DNA from: a virus
Direction: 5' to 3' (one strand)
Length of the DNA: 26,617 bases
IMG/VR virus record: IMGVR_UViG_3300017987_001680
Coordinates: 1-26,617 of that record
In this document: in pieces, positions 1 to 7,160 of the stretch
Layout: each line of letters starts with the position of its first letter
How positions within the stretch are numbered: position 1 is the stretch's first letter
Made by a program: the position numbers and the translations under genes
Notes under the pieces: generated by a model
Told to the model about the DNA's origin: nothing
Databases searched by the model: none
The model's input: the letters and a program-made list of their open reading frames with translations, nothing else

Positions 1-2
1 GG

Positions 3-68
3 ACCTGCCATTGGGATTACGGTCGCTGGCTCGGTGAGCTGGGCTGGGAACCGGAGGCATTGACATGA
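3..68 (+). CDS. C-terminal end of an unidentified gene (partial)
   Basis: The frame starting at base 3 is open from the window edge to a TGA at 66-68 and reads TCHWDYGRWLGELGWEPEAL plus a final T. Its stop overlaps the ATG at 65 in an ATGA arrangement, the same stop-start overlap used several times elsewhere in this window, which is why I prefer it. A competing frame (from base 1) is open to a TGA at 61-63, so the assignment is not certain. Too little is visible to suggest a function; its position before a connector-like gene suggests a head or packaging gene, which is inference. Confidence 0.45.
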   Translation, partial: TCHWDYGRWLGELGWEPEALT

Positions 69-355
69 CCACGCCCGAAGTAAAAGCAATCCTTGCTGGC
101 CTGCCAGATCTGAGCGGAGCCCCTAACTACGTCGAGGCCGAATCGGCCTATGTTGTCGAGGGCCCTGGTGGTGTGAAGTTCTTTGGTAACGAGGTGTTCG
201 ACGAGATCTACAACCCCGATGAAGGGCGAAACGAGCCGGTGGCCCGGTACTGGAAGTTCCACGCCCAGACCAAGGAGTTCAAGGGCGGACCGTGGATCTT
301 GACTCAGCCTCAGTTTGACCGACTGGCCCCGCATTTGGAGGTTAGCAATGGCTGA
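65..355 (+). CDS. Small phage protein of unknown function, 96 aa
   Basis: The ATG at 65 has a GGAGG ribosome site at 53-57, seven bases away, and overlaps the preceding stop. The 96-residue product is soluble-looking and moderately acidic, without a signal peptide or membrane segment. It has an aromatic, charged centre (GGVKFFGNEVFDEIYNP, then RYWKFH). I do not recognise the family. The gene overlaps the following connector-like gene by eight bases, so the two are probably translationally coupled and part of the virion-assembly operon. A small head-tail or scaffolding role is possible but only suggested by position. Confidence 0.75.
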   Translation: MTTPEVKAILAGLPDLSGAPNYVEAESAYVVEGPGGVKFFGNEVFDEIYNPDEGRNEPVARYWKFHAQTKEFKGGPWILTQPQFDRLAPHLEVSNG

Positions 356-1136
356 ATCGACCTTGAATCTTGATTACAGCGACCTCATGAACCTCGTGGG
401 GCACTTCCTGTACGGTGAGCAGCAGGCCGAAATGAGCACAGAGCATGAGCGGCAGGCCGATAATGCTGTCCAGGCCGGCTACCGTGGGCTCCTGTACCCC
501 AAAGCCGCCCCGGGTATCGAGGCTGGCTACGAGTGGAGCTTCCTGCAGCATGTGGCGACGATCACGACCGTGGCCGACGCCGGGGATCAGGATCTACCCG
601 ACAACTTTGGGCGCCTCATCAACGGATTCACCTTTGCGGCCAATGCCCAGAAGTGCCCGGTGGTTGCCGATGTGGGTGAGGGTAAGATCCGGCACCTACG
701 GTCCTCCATGTCGGAGACCGGGGAGCCACGGGTGGCCGGGATCAAGTACAACGCCACCTACGACGGCACCGAGAGCATCAGGAAGCAAGTTCTCTGGTAT
801 CCGACCCCGGACGACGCATACGAGCTTTCCTACCGCTACGAGGTTCAGATGCAGCGCCTCACGGAGGCGAACCCGTACCCGGTTGGCGGTCTGAAGCACG
901 CCGAGACCTTGCGGCTGTCCTGCTTGGCCGCGGCAGAGGCTATCGAGAACGATGGGCACAGCACCCACCGGGACGACTTCATCGCGGCCCTGGCCGCGTC
1001 GATCAAGAGGGATAAGGCCGAGGCCCCGAAGTTCTACGGGCGTATCGGCAGGCGACGGGATGAGGGATCGGTTGACCCCGATACCTACTATGGGAACTAC
1101 TCGCTCAGGGTGAGCGGCGTAGACATTCAAACATGA
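348..1136 (+). CDS. Putative head-to-tail connector / tail adaptor protein, 262 aa
   Basis: I start this at the ATG at 348, which has GGAGG at 337-341 six bases upstream; the frame also extends back to a TTG at 315 with no ribosome site. The product is 262 residues. It has an N-terminal helical part, then the pattern EWSFLQHVATITTVADAGDQ followed by a DLPDNFGRL segment, a VGEGKIRHLRS strand and WYPTPDDAYELSYRYEV. This pattern is familiar from virion proteins placed between capsid and tail genes of short-tailed phages, usually labelled adaptor, head-tail connector or unknown structural. The specific role is inferred from this resemblance and from its position upstream of tail genes. No catalytic motif is visible. 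Confidence 0.6.
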   Translation: MAESTLNLDYSDLMNLVGHFLYGEQQAEMSTEHERQADNAVQAGYRGLLYPKAAPGIEAGYEWSFLQHVATITTVADAGDQDLPDNFGRLINGFTFAANAQKCPVVADVGEGKIRHLRSSMSETGEPRVAGIKYNATYDGTESIRKQVLWYPTPDDAYELSYRYEVQMQRLTEANPYPVGGLKHAETLRLSCLAAAEAIENDGHSTHRDDFIAALAASIKRDKAEAPKFYGRIGRRRDEGSVDPDTYYGNYSLRVSGVDIQT

Positions 1137-1149
1137 AGGAGGCAGTAGC

Positions 1150-1377
1150 TTGAGTAAGAAGACGAAGAAGCTCATTGTGGGGATCGCCATGATCCTCGCC
1201 GCCATGGCTGGAGCCGCGATTGCGGTCTTCGACGATGATCCCAACACCAAGGTCGATGTGAAGGAAACGATCGAGAAGGTCAACGAGGGCGTTGACACAA
1301 TCAAGGACGCCAATACCCCGGAGAGCGACGAGGCGGCCCCGGAGGTGCCTACCGAGCCTGCCCCTGAGGGTGAGTGA
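1150..1377 (+). CDS. Small single-pass membrane protein, possible lysis-cassette member, 75 aa
   Basis: The start is a TTG at 1150, chosen because AAGGAGG at 1136-1142 lies seven bases upstream and because it gives a positively charged N-terminus (KKTKK) before a hydrophobic helix of about 20 residues (LIVGIAMILAAMAGAAIAVF). An internal ATG at 1189 would cut off that charge. The remaining ~45 residues are acidic and rich in Asp, Glu and Pro, and are predicted to face outward. Its stop overlaps the next ATG (ATGA at 1377). Size and topology fit a holin, pinholin or antiholin-like protein, but no family is recognised; it is the first of four small membrane or exported products in a row. Confidence 0.7.
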   Translation: MSKKTKKLIVGIAMILAAMAGAAIAVFDDDPNTKVDVKETIEKVNEGVDTIKDANTPESDEAAPEVPTEPAPEGE

Positions 1378-1523
1378 TGAAGGCATTGGTCGAGGTGGTG
1401 ATTGGGCTGTTTCGTGTGGTGCTGGAGTTCTTTGGCTCCAAGCCGGTTGAAAGGAAGGAGGTCTACCGTGATTCGGACGGCGATGCTGATAGCGACGATG
1501 TGTTCGATGATTCTGATTGGTAG
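1377..1523 (+). CDS. 48-aa amphipathic/membrane peptide with Asp-rich tail
   Basis: The ATG at 1377 overlaps the previous stop and is preceded by a GAGGGTGA-like ribosome site at 1366-1373. The peptide begins with a hydrophobic stretch (ALVEVVIGLFRVVLEFFG) long enough to lie in or on a membrane, then a short basic turn, then a tail dominated by Asp (DSDGDADSDDVFDDSDW). The last 18 codons and the stop overlap the next gene (start 1468) in a different frame, so the Asp codons (GAT/GAC) and the Ile/Met codons of the neighbour's signal peptide share the same bases. It could be a small lysis peptide, or an open frame existing mainly because of that overlap. No known family. Confidence 0.5.
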   Translation: MKALVEVVIGLFRVVLEFFGSKPVERKEVYRDSDGDADSDDVFDDSDW

Positions 1524-1728
1524 TGGTTGCTTTCTTCAGCCTACGACCCGCGTCGAGCTTCGATACACCTTCATCGACCTGGATGCCCCCGCGCTCCGGC
1601 TTGCGGACCCGGTGGAGGCCGAGCTTCTTGAGAAGCGAGATGGGGAATGGGTCAGGATCGGAAGAGGAACAGTACCAGCCGGAGCCTACATCAAAGGGCG
1701 ATCCCCGGTTGAGAGAGAGAGTCGATGA
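1468..1728 (+). CDS. Predicted outer-membrane lipoprotein, possible o-spanin-like protein, 86 aa
   Basis: The GTG at 1468 has an excellent ribosome site (AAGGAGGT, 1455-1462) five bases upstream. The N-terminus is a lipoprotein signal peptide: Arg, a hydrophobic run (AMLIATMCSMILI) and a lipobox ending GSGC, with Cys at residue 21. The mature part is about 66 residues, mixed charge, with a short beta-like stretch (TRVELRYTFID). A small lipoprotein next to small membrane proteins and overlapping an upstream gene out of frame is reminiscent of Rz/Rz1 spanin pairs. It lacks the Pro-rich character usual for Rz1, so the spanin idea is tentative. Confidence 0.7.
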   Translation: MIRTAMLIATMCSMILIGSGCFLQPTTRVELRYTFIDLDAPALRLADPVEAELLEKRDGEWVRIGRGTVPAGAYIKGRSPVERESR

Positions 1729-2036
1729 TGGAAACGTTGGTGGCTGAATTTGGGCTTCCCATTGCCCTGGTGATCTACTTCATCTACCGGGATTTTCAGC
1801 GGAGCAAGGATGATCGGTCTGAGAAGCAGGCGATCACCGGGCGGCTGCAGGGAGTGGAGGACTACCAGAAGAACAAGCTCGAAGGATTGGCTGTCAATGC
1901 GACTGCGGCCATAACAAAGAATGCCGAGATCAACGAGGAGTTGGTCGAATCCAACCGCGCAATGACCACGGCCATTCTGAACCGACCTTGCATGAAGGAT
2001 TCGGAGGTCAATGTCAAGGTGAGAAGTGGTGACTGA
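1725..2036 (+). CDS. Holin- or i-spanin-like protein: N-terminal membrane helix plus coiled coil, 103 aa
   Basis: It starts ATGATG at 1725 (either Met possible), overlapping the stop of the lipoprotein gene, so translation is probably coupled. Residues about 3-22 form one transmembrane helix (LVAEFGLPIALVIYFIYRDF). The rest is a charged helical domain, largely heptad-like, running to the C-terminus. The topology resembles small BhlA-type holins and also inner-membrane spanin subunits; sequence alone does not decide. Together with the three preceding genes it forms a compact cluster of membrane or exported products typical of lysis modules, though no endolysin is present nearby. Confidence 0.7.
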   Translation: MMETLVAEFGLPIALVIYFIYRDFQRSKDDRSEKQAITGRLQGVEDYQKNKLEGLAVNATAAITKNAEINEELVESNRAMTTAILNRPCMKDSEVNVKVRSGD

Positions 2037-2104
2037 GCCGCGTTGGCATGGGGCCAGCGCCGGGCCTTGGGGCCTTGGCCGGTTGCACTGATTAGGAGAT
2101 AGGG
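2037..2104 (+). other. Short intergenic region with GGCC-rich imperfect hairpin
   Basis: This 68-base gap between the lysis-like cluster and the next gene contains a GGCCTT-GGGGCCTT near-tandem repeat and the arms CCGGGCC (from about 2061) and GGCCGG, which can form an imperfect stem. There is no T-tract, so I do not call a terminator. An AGGAG ribosome site sits just before the next ATG at 2105. I see no convincing promoter. Confidence 0.35.
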
Positions 2105-2317
2105 ATGATTCGGAGAATCTGTCGAGGCCTCGGCCTGGCTCCCAAGGCGTTCGTTGAGCGCACCGGGAAGAAGTGGGACGAGGGCGACACGGTGCCGACT
2201 GATGGCGCCAGCGGCTACGCCAAGGGCTGCATCTTCATCAAGACTGATGGCGGTGCTGGCACGACCCTCTACATCAACGAGGGTTCCGAAACTTCGTGCG
2301 ACTTCAACGCGAAGTAG
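2105..2317 (+). CDS. Small conserved-type virion-associated protein, 70 aa
   Basis: The ATG at 2105 follows an AGGAG-type ribosome site. The product has a basic N-terminus, then a compact core with the pattern VPTDGASGYAKGCIFIKTD, GTTLYINEGS, ending SCDFNA. This pattern (DGA-GYA-G-FI-TD-G-G-TLY-NEGS-TSCDF) is familiar from small proteins in the structural regions of many phages, where it is left unnamed. It is probably a small beta-rich capsid- or tail-associated protein, but I know no demonstrated function. Just downstream is a strong hairpin at 2330-2352. Confidence 0.7.
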   Translation: MIRRICRGLGLAPKAFVERTGKKWDEGDTVPTDGASGYAKGCIFIKTDGGAGTTLYINEGSETSCDFNAK

Positions 2318-2329
2318 AGACTGAAACCG

Positions 2330-2352
2330 GGGGCGGGCATAGGGCCCGCCCC
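2330..2352 (+). terminator. Strong GC hairpin without U-tract (weak terminator or mRNA stability element)
   Basis: GGGGCGGGC at 2330-2338 pairs perfectly with GCCCGCCCC at 2344-2352, a nine-base-pair GC stem with a five-base loop. The bases that follow are ACAACAGT, so the U-run of a classical intrinsic terminator is missing. It lies between two same-strand structural genes and could attenuate read-through or protect the upstream mRNA 3' end. Confidence 0.5.
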
Positions 2353-2372
2353 ACAACAGTGAGAGGCAGCAA

Positions 2373-2708
2373 ATGTCAAAGGTAGAGAAGGTGAAACTGG
2401 CGGTCAAAGAGCGGATCATGCTCCTGAACATTCTCCCCAAGGCCGGGGACATCCTCACCATCAAGCTGGTGCGGGAACTGAAGGAGGAGCTTTCTATCGG
2501 CGAGGCCGAGGGCAAGACCCTCGATCTCAAGATCTCTGACCAGGGCGCGATCCAGTGGAACGCAGAGGCGGCTGAGAAGGCCGGTGACAAGGGCATCGAG
2601 ATCGGTGATACCGCCAAGGAACTCATCGTGAAGACCCTCAAGGAACTCGACAAGCAAAAGGAACTGTCAGAAGACCACATCCTCCTGTGGGACAAGTTCT
2701 GCCAGTAG
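2373..2708 (+). CDS. Phage structural-region protein of unknown function, 111 aa
   Basis: The ATG at 2373 follows an AGAGG-type ribosome site. The product is highly charged and mostly helical: KVKLAVKERIMLLNILPKAG, then ILTIKLVRELKEEL, a short beta segment, then a C-terminal helix pair ending LSEDHILLWDKFCQ. The ordering (LxVKERxxLxNILPK-G, LxxKxVRxLxEEL, IEIGDxAxxxIVxxLxxLxxxxxLxxDH) is one I associate with small unnamed proteins in phage structural operons. No catalytic or membrane motif is present. It ends six bases before the next start, in the same transcription unit as the tail genes. Confidence 0.65.
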   Translation: MSKVEKVKLAVKERIMLLNILPKAGDILTIKLVRELKEELSIGEAEGKTLDLKISDQGAIQWNAEAAEKAGDKGIEIGDTAKELIVKTLKELDKQKELSEDHILLWDKFCQ

Positions 2709-2714
2709 AGCTAT

Positions 2715-4301
2715 ATGGCTTCAAGGCCGCATCAAATTCGGGTGCTATTTCCCCTCGGCGGTCAGAACCGCCGAGGGGGCTACGCCCAAAAGACTGAGCC
2801 GTATTCCACCCCCCGCGCGCTGAATGTGCGCGGGGTGGGCCCGCTCGAAAAACGTGGTCGCGGTGGTGTGCGCCCCGGGCTGTCAAAGCTCGTGGATAAC
2901 GACTTCGGCGACACGATCCGGGCTCTCTCATCCTTGACCTATATCGACGGGGACGGGGACCGCCAGCAGCATATCGTGGTGGTCTGTGACGGCTCGTTCT
3001 ACATCGTGGATGGGACATCCATTACCGAGTCGCTGGCTACCATCGAAGGCGACGACGTGGGGGCCTGGACGGACGACGGGGACGATCCATGGATCTTCGA
3101 CAGCACCGTGGCCTCCACCGCACCTTTCGGCGAGAGCATGGCGTTCCAGCTTGCTCAGTGGAATGGCAAGCTGTTCCTGGCCGATGTGACCCTCAAGCGG
3201 TATGACCCGGTGGGGCATCAGGTGGACGAGATCGCGGGCTCCCCGCAGAACATGCCCCTGATCTGTATTTTCAAAGAGCGCGTGATCCTGGCGGGCGCAG
3301 ATCACATGTGGTACGCCAGCGGGCAGACCGATCCCTACGATTGGGACTTCGGGAAGGAACTTGGCGACGTTTCCCGGGCTGTGGCCGGCTACGTCGGGCA
3401 CTCGGGCGTGATCGGCGAGAAGATCCTGTGTCTACACAACTATCAAGACGATGCGCTGATCTTCGGGTGCCGCGATAGCATCTGGGCTATCTATGGGAAT
3501 CCGACCGAGAATCGCAAGGTCAATGTGAGCCCGCACAGCGGGATTATCGCACCCCGCGCCCTGGCGGTCACTCCCGATGGGCTGGTGATCTTCCTCACCC
3601 GGCGCGGCCTCTACACTTGGACGGTGGGCAGCACCTCCGATCCGGCGCCGTTCAGCAAGTACGTGGTGCCAGAAGAACTCCTCGCCATCGACACCAGCAC
3701 GACCGAGGTGCTGATGCAGTACGACCACCGCAACCGGGGCGTGCATCTGTTCTTGACCCCGACCGAGGGCGAGGGTACGCACTGGTGGATCGACCTTGAG
3801 TACCGGGCCCTGTGGCCCGAGAAGTACCCCGTAGACCAGCAACCCATTGTTTCCGGCGTGATTACAACGGACGGCTACAGCGATGTGGTGTTTGGCTGCA
3901 AGGACGGGTATATCCGGCAATTTGACGATCAGGCAGCAACTGACGATGGCACCCAGATCACCAGTGAACTCCTGCTTGGGCCCTTCCATGTGTCAAGGGC
4001 CGAGGGCGTTGACGGTCAGGTGGCCGAAATGGTGGCCGCATTTGCGGCTGGTAGCGGCGAAGTGACTTGGAAGCTGGTCATGGGGAAATCCGCAGAAGAA
4101 GCCGTCGATGCTGCAGAAGCCGCCCTCGATGGTGATGGCCTTTCAGGTGTGGACAAGATTGGAGACTGGCAGGCCGGGCAGAACAAGGTGGTATATCCGC
4201 GCTCTCGCGGCCCTTGGGCTGTACTTTGGCTGTCCTCCAAGGAACAATGGTCCTATGAGGCAATTTCGATGTTCAACAGGCGGCTCGGGAGACTTAGATA
4301 A
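2715..4301 (+). CDS. Tail tubular/nozzle-type beta-propeller virion protein, 528 aa
   Basis: The ATG at 2715 lies six bases after the previous stop. It has almost no ribosome site of its own, which suggests coupled translation. The N-terminus carries FPLGGQNRRGGYAQ, then PRALNVRGVGPLEKRGRGGVRPGL, the pattern typical of phage tail proteins that fold as a beta-propeller (T7 gp12-like or P22 gp10-like). The rest is repeated beta strands with blade-like phrases (DGSFYIVDG, GKLFLADVTLKRYDP, DALIFGCRDSIWAIYG, DGLVIFLTRRGLYTW, SDVVFGCKDGYIRQFD). The family is assigned by this pattern, not by a search. Its first 130 bases contain two strong inverted repeats (separate entries). The stop overlaps the next start (TAATG). 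Confidence 0.6.
   Translation: MASRPHQIRVLFPLGGQNRRGGYAQKTEPYSTPRALNVRGVGPLEKRGRGGVRPGLSKLVDNDFGDTIRALSSLTYIDGDGDRQQHIVVVCDGSFYIVDGTSITESLATIEGDDVGAWTDDGDDPWIFDSTVASTAPFGESMAFQLAQWNGKLFLADVTLKRYDPVGHQVDEIAGSPQNMPLICIFKERVILAGADHMWYASGQTDPYDWDFGKELGDVSRAVAGYVGHSGVIGEKILCLHNYQDDALIFGCRDSIWAIYGNPTENRKVNVSPHSGIIAPRALAVTPDGLVIFLTRRGLYTWTVGSTSDPAPFSKYVVPEELLAIDTSTTEVLMQYDHRNRGVHLFLTPTEGEGTHWWIDLEYRALWPEKYPVDQQPIVSGVITTDGYSDVVFGCKDGYIRQFDDQAATDDGTQITSELLLGPFHVSRAEGVDGQVAEMVAAFAAGSGEVTWKLVMGKSAEEAVDAAEAALDGDGLSGVDKIGDWQAGQNKVVYPRSRGPWAVLWLSSKEQWSYEAISMFNRRLGRLR
2751..2778 (+). repeat. Perfect 12-bp inverted repeat inside the start of the tail gene
   Basis: CCCCTCGGCGGT (2751-2762) is perfectly complementary to ACCGCCGAGGGG (2767-2778) with a four-base loop CAGA. 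It lies 36 bases into the coding region and encodes PLGGQNRRG. A stem this strong near a start codon with no clear ribosome site could affect initiation or early elongation. Confidence 0.75.
2806..2838 (+). repeat. Second GC-rich hairpin in the tail gene 5' region
   Basis: The arm from 2806 to 2818 (CCA, six C, GCGC) pairs with GCGCGGGGTGG at 2828-2838 to give an 11-bp stem with a two-base C bulge and a nine-base loop. It starts 28 bases after the first inverted repeat. The two together could form tandem hairpins in the nascent mRNA. Confidence 0.6.
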
Positions 4302-7150
4302 TGGTCAAGGTATCCGAACTTCCCCTCGATGACGCTATCGGCGGTGCCGAGATCATGCCGGTGCTGGACGCCGGTACTTCCAAGCGCATCGACCCCGACA
4401 TGGTGGCCGAGTTCATCATCGACACTATCGAAGCTATTACCCCGGCAGTGGCCGTGGATGGCAACGACAGCATCATCATCATCGACAATACTGATGGCGA
4501 GTTGAAGCCTGTAGACATCGACCTCGTTGCCCAGCACGGCATTGACACGATGTGGGCCAAGCCCGCGGAAACCGCAGTCGATGGCGCCGATGTAATGCTC
4601 CTGAAAGATGGAGCAACCGAGAAAACGGTCACTGCGGCGAAGCTCGCTGAGTACATGCTGGGGGGGCTGGAAAGTGATATTCTGGACGTTTCGGATTTGC
4701 CCAATGGCACCGGCACCCTATCTGCTGCCGACCTTCTTCTCATCAACCAGGGCGGGGCCGCGAAGTACACAACCGTTACCGGGCTGAATTCTGTGGTCTA
4801 CGCCGGGCTCAAAACCCGCACCCTGGCACTCCCCACCGTAACAGTGGCCGCGCAGACCGATGTGTTCTACGTCATTCAGGGTGGCGTGGAGAAGCAGGCG
4901 ACCCTCGAAACGATCCGCAACTTCTTCGGCAACCCCGTAGGTGGCCCGGAAAGCACCACTGAGAACTATATCCCGCAGTGGGACGCGACCGATGGGGAAC
5001 TCAAGGACGGGTTAGCCAAGGTAGTGTCGCTGGACGGCGAGAACGGCACCGACAATCAGATCCCCACGGCCAAGGCAGTTGAGGATCGACTGAGTCTCGG
5101 CTTTCGTATCGAGGAGGATAACGTCCTTCATCTGGGCGATGCGACTGACGACGAAGTCACTGTGGCCTTTGACGGCACCAACGTGGTGATTCGGGTAAGG
5201 GATAATGACAACGTGGCTGGATCGAGTCATATACTGACTCGATCTGGCATCAATGTTTATGCCGACAGTGACGAGGCTGCGATTGTTGACGTTCGCGCCA
5301 ACGCCAGCGCGACTGGGTATTCCAGAGGCGCGAGAATCTATCTGCGTAACTGGAACGGCGATGTTGGCCAACTCAGCATGTACGGCGATGAGAGCTATGG
5401 CGATGAGCGCGATGAGGCAATGACCCTTATCTCTGCTGGCGATTTTGTGATTTATAACTCTGACACATACCTCTTGGCCTGTGATCTATTCATCAAGACC
5501 GGCGACATCAACATTCGCCAGAATGGCAAGCTGGTGCTGGATTACAACACCACCAACGACTCGGCCATCTGGTGTGACGGCACCACGATGTTCCTGGGCG
5601 CGGAAACCAACGATAACGCGCAGTCGTCTGGCGACCGGATGATTGCTCAGAATGACAACGGCGTCTACATCTTCGGCAGTACCACTGGTGTGGCTCAATT
5701 GACGATCCGGTCCCCGTTGGCGGCGCAGACTCCGACCTACGGGTACGCGCTCATCAACATGTGGAATCAAGAGGGTGATCAAGCCCAGATCCAATTGAAC
5801 GACGACACCGTGGGTTCCCCCGGCGACAAGCGGCGACGGTCGCTGATGCTGACCAATCAGGCCGGTGGCTCCGTGTCGATCTATGCGACCCCGTTGCGTA
5901 TCATTAGCACCTACATGGACTTCACTGAGATTGCGAGTCCTGGCAACCCGGCTGATGCCCAGACTGGCCGGTTGTGGGTAGGTGACCTTGGCGGCGGTGG
6001 CTCCAAGCTCATGTTCCGAGATGTGAATGGAGAGGGCGACCTCGACATTGGCGGTGGGATTGAGTGCGGTGGCCGCGTCTATATCGACGGGAAGCAGGAC
6101 GAAAAGCAACTTATCGTCGAAGGGCTGACTGGCCAGACCAGCCAGATCATGGTTGTGCAGGAAGGGGACGGCAGTGATCGATTCGTAGTTGCTCCAGGCA
6201 GTGTCTCCGTTTACACCGGCAACCTCAACCTTCATGGCATAGATGCCATCGACGACCCGCGATTCAGCTTTGAAGAGTTCGGCGGGAACATTCGTGCGCG
6301 TCTTGCCTATAGCGTTTCTGGTGATCGGTTTGAAATCTACACTGATGATGTAAGTGGAAGCAACACTCTCCGTTTCATCATCGACGGTGAGCAGAACGAT
6401 ACCCAGGTGTACGTCGGGCACACGACCGGCGATGCGGCTTTCAATGTCAACAACGAGTTGAACGCGGTGAGCCGGGTGCCGTTTGCGATTTACGGCGCTG
6501 ACGCCCAGACGGCCCAGCACTACAAGATCGTTGACTACTCCAATGATGTGATCTCAGAGCTTTACCCGCAAGGATGGCTGTTCGTCCGTGGCCGGTCTGA
6601 TTCAGACGCTCGATTCACCATTTCTTCTCAGTATGCCAGCGGCACGGCTCCTTCTCGTTTTTACATGCAGAACGACCAGGGCACGAATAACCACTATTAC
6701 GTTCAGCGTATGCCGTCTAATTCTGCAACGCCTGGGGTTCAGTTCCAATTGAACGACTCGATTGCTTCGCAGTACGCCTTTCAGTGGTACTTCGCTGGGG
6801 CTGGGGCTTGCATGGCCCTGCGGAAGCACTCGGGTGACGATTTTGGCGACCTGATCATTGGAGATAACGTCAACACGGCTACGGCAAATGCCCGGCTCGA
6901 CGTTCGCGGGACCGGGTACTTCCAGGGCGTCCTTGAGGCTGCGGCCGGGATCAAGGTCTTGCAGGACACCACGAACATTGCCGGCGCTGTTCCTACTGAT
7001 TCGGAACTCGATGCTGCCTTTGGCCAGCCGGCTGCGCTCGGGGATGGGTTCGTGGCGACTTTGGATGACAATGGTGCTGGCACCACCTCTTTCGTCGTAT
7101 GGACAAGCGGCGGCGCATGGTTCCATGCTGCCGGAACCAAGGCAGTCTAA
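4301..7150 (+). CDS. Large tail fibre / receptor-interaction type virion protein, 949 aa
   Basis: The ATG at 4301 overlaps the preceding TAA. The first ~210 residues hold about four degenerate copies of a ~40-residue unit with the pattern (S/A)-L-P ... (G)ADLLL-(D/N)-G-G--K--T---L: for example VSELPLDDAIGGAEIMPVLD, AVDGADVMLLKDGATEKTV, VSDLPNGTGTLSAADLLLIN and QTDVFYVIQGGVEKQATLE. Such units occur at the virion-attachment end of phage fibres. The long middle (to about residue 880) is Asn/Asp/Gly/Ser-rich beta-strand sequence of the fibre/spike kind. The C-terminus has PTDSELDAAFG and a small beta domain (GDGFVATLDDNGAGTTSFVV). No intramolecular chaperone or glycan hydrolase motif is obvious. 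It is probably trimeric; receptor binding is inferred. Confidence 0.65.
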   Translation: MVKVSELPLDDAIGGAEIMPVLDAGTSKRIDPDMVAEFIIDTIEAITPAVAVDGNDSIIIIDNTDGELKPVDIDLVAQHGIDTMWAKPAETAVDGADVMLLKDGATEKTVTAAKLAEYMLGGLESDILDVSDLPNGTGTLSAADLLLINQGGAAKYTTVTGLNSVVYAGLKTRTLALPTVTVAAQTDVFYVIQGGVEKQATLETIRNFFGNPVGGPESTTENYIPQWDATDGELKDGLAKVVSLDGENGTDNQIPTAKAVEDRLSLGFRIEEDNVLHLGDATDDEVTVAFDGTNVVIRVRDNDNVAGSSHILTRSGINVYADSDEAAIVDVRANASATGYSRGARIYLRNWNGDVGQLSMYGDESYGDERDEAMTLISAGDFVIYNSDTYLLACDLFIKTGDINIRQNGKLVLDYNTTNDSAIWCDGTTMFLGAETNDNAQSSGDRMIAQNDNGVYIFGSTTGVAQLTIRSPLAAQTPTYGYALINMWNQEGDQAQIQLNDDTVGSPGDKRRRSLMLTNQAGGSVSIYATPLRIISTYMDFTEIASPGNPADAQTGRLWVGDLGGGGSKLMFRDVNGEGDLDIGGGIECGGRVYIDGKQDEKQLIVEGLTGQTSQIMVVQEGDGSDRFVVAPGSVSVYTGNLNLHGIDAIDDPRFSFEEFGGNIRARLAYSVSGDRFEIYTDDVSGSNTLRFIIDGEQNDTQVYVGHTTGDAAFNVNNELNAVSRVPFAIYGADAQTAQHYKIVDYSNDVISELYPQGWLFVRGRSDSDARFTISSQYASGTAPSRFYMQNDQGTNNHYYVQRMPSNSATPGVQFQLNDSIASQYAFQWYFAGAGACMALRKHSGDDFGDLIIGDNVNTATANARLDVRGTGYFQGVLEAAAGIKVLQDTTNIAGAVPTDSELDAAFGQPAALGDGFVATLDDNGAGTTSFVVWTSGGAWFHAAGTKAV

Positions 7151-7160
7151 GGGGTGAATG

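Noticed and set aside
2330-2352. Full intrinsic terminator after the 70-aa gene
   Set aside because: The stem is perfect but no T-tract follows, so it is listed only as a hairpin with uncertain terminator activity.
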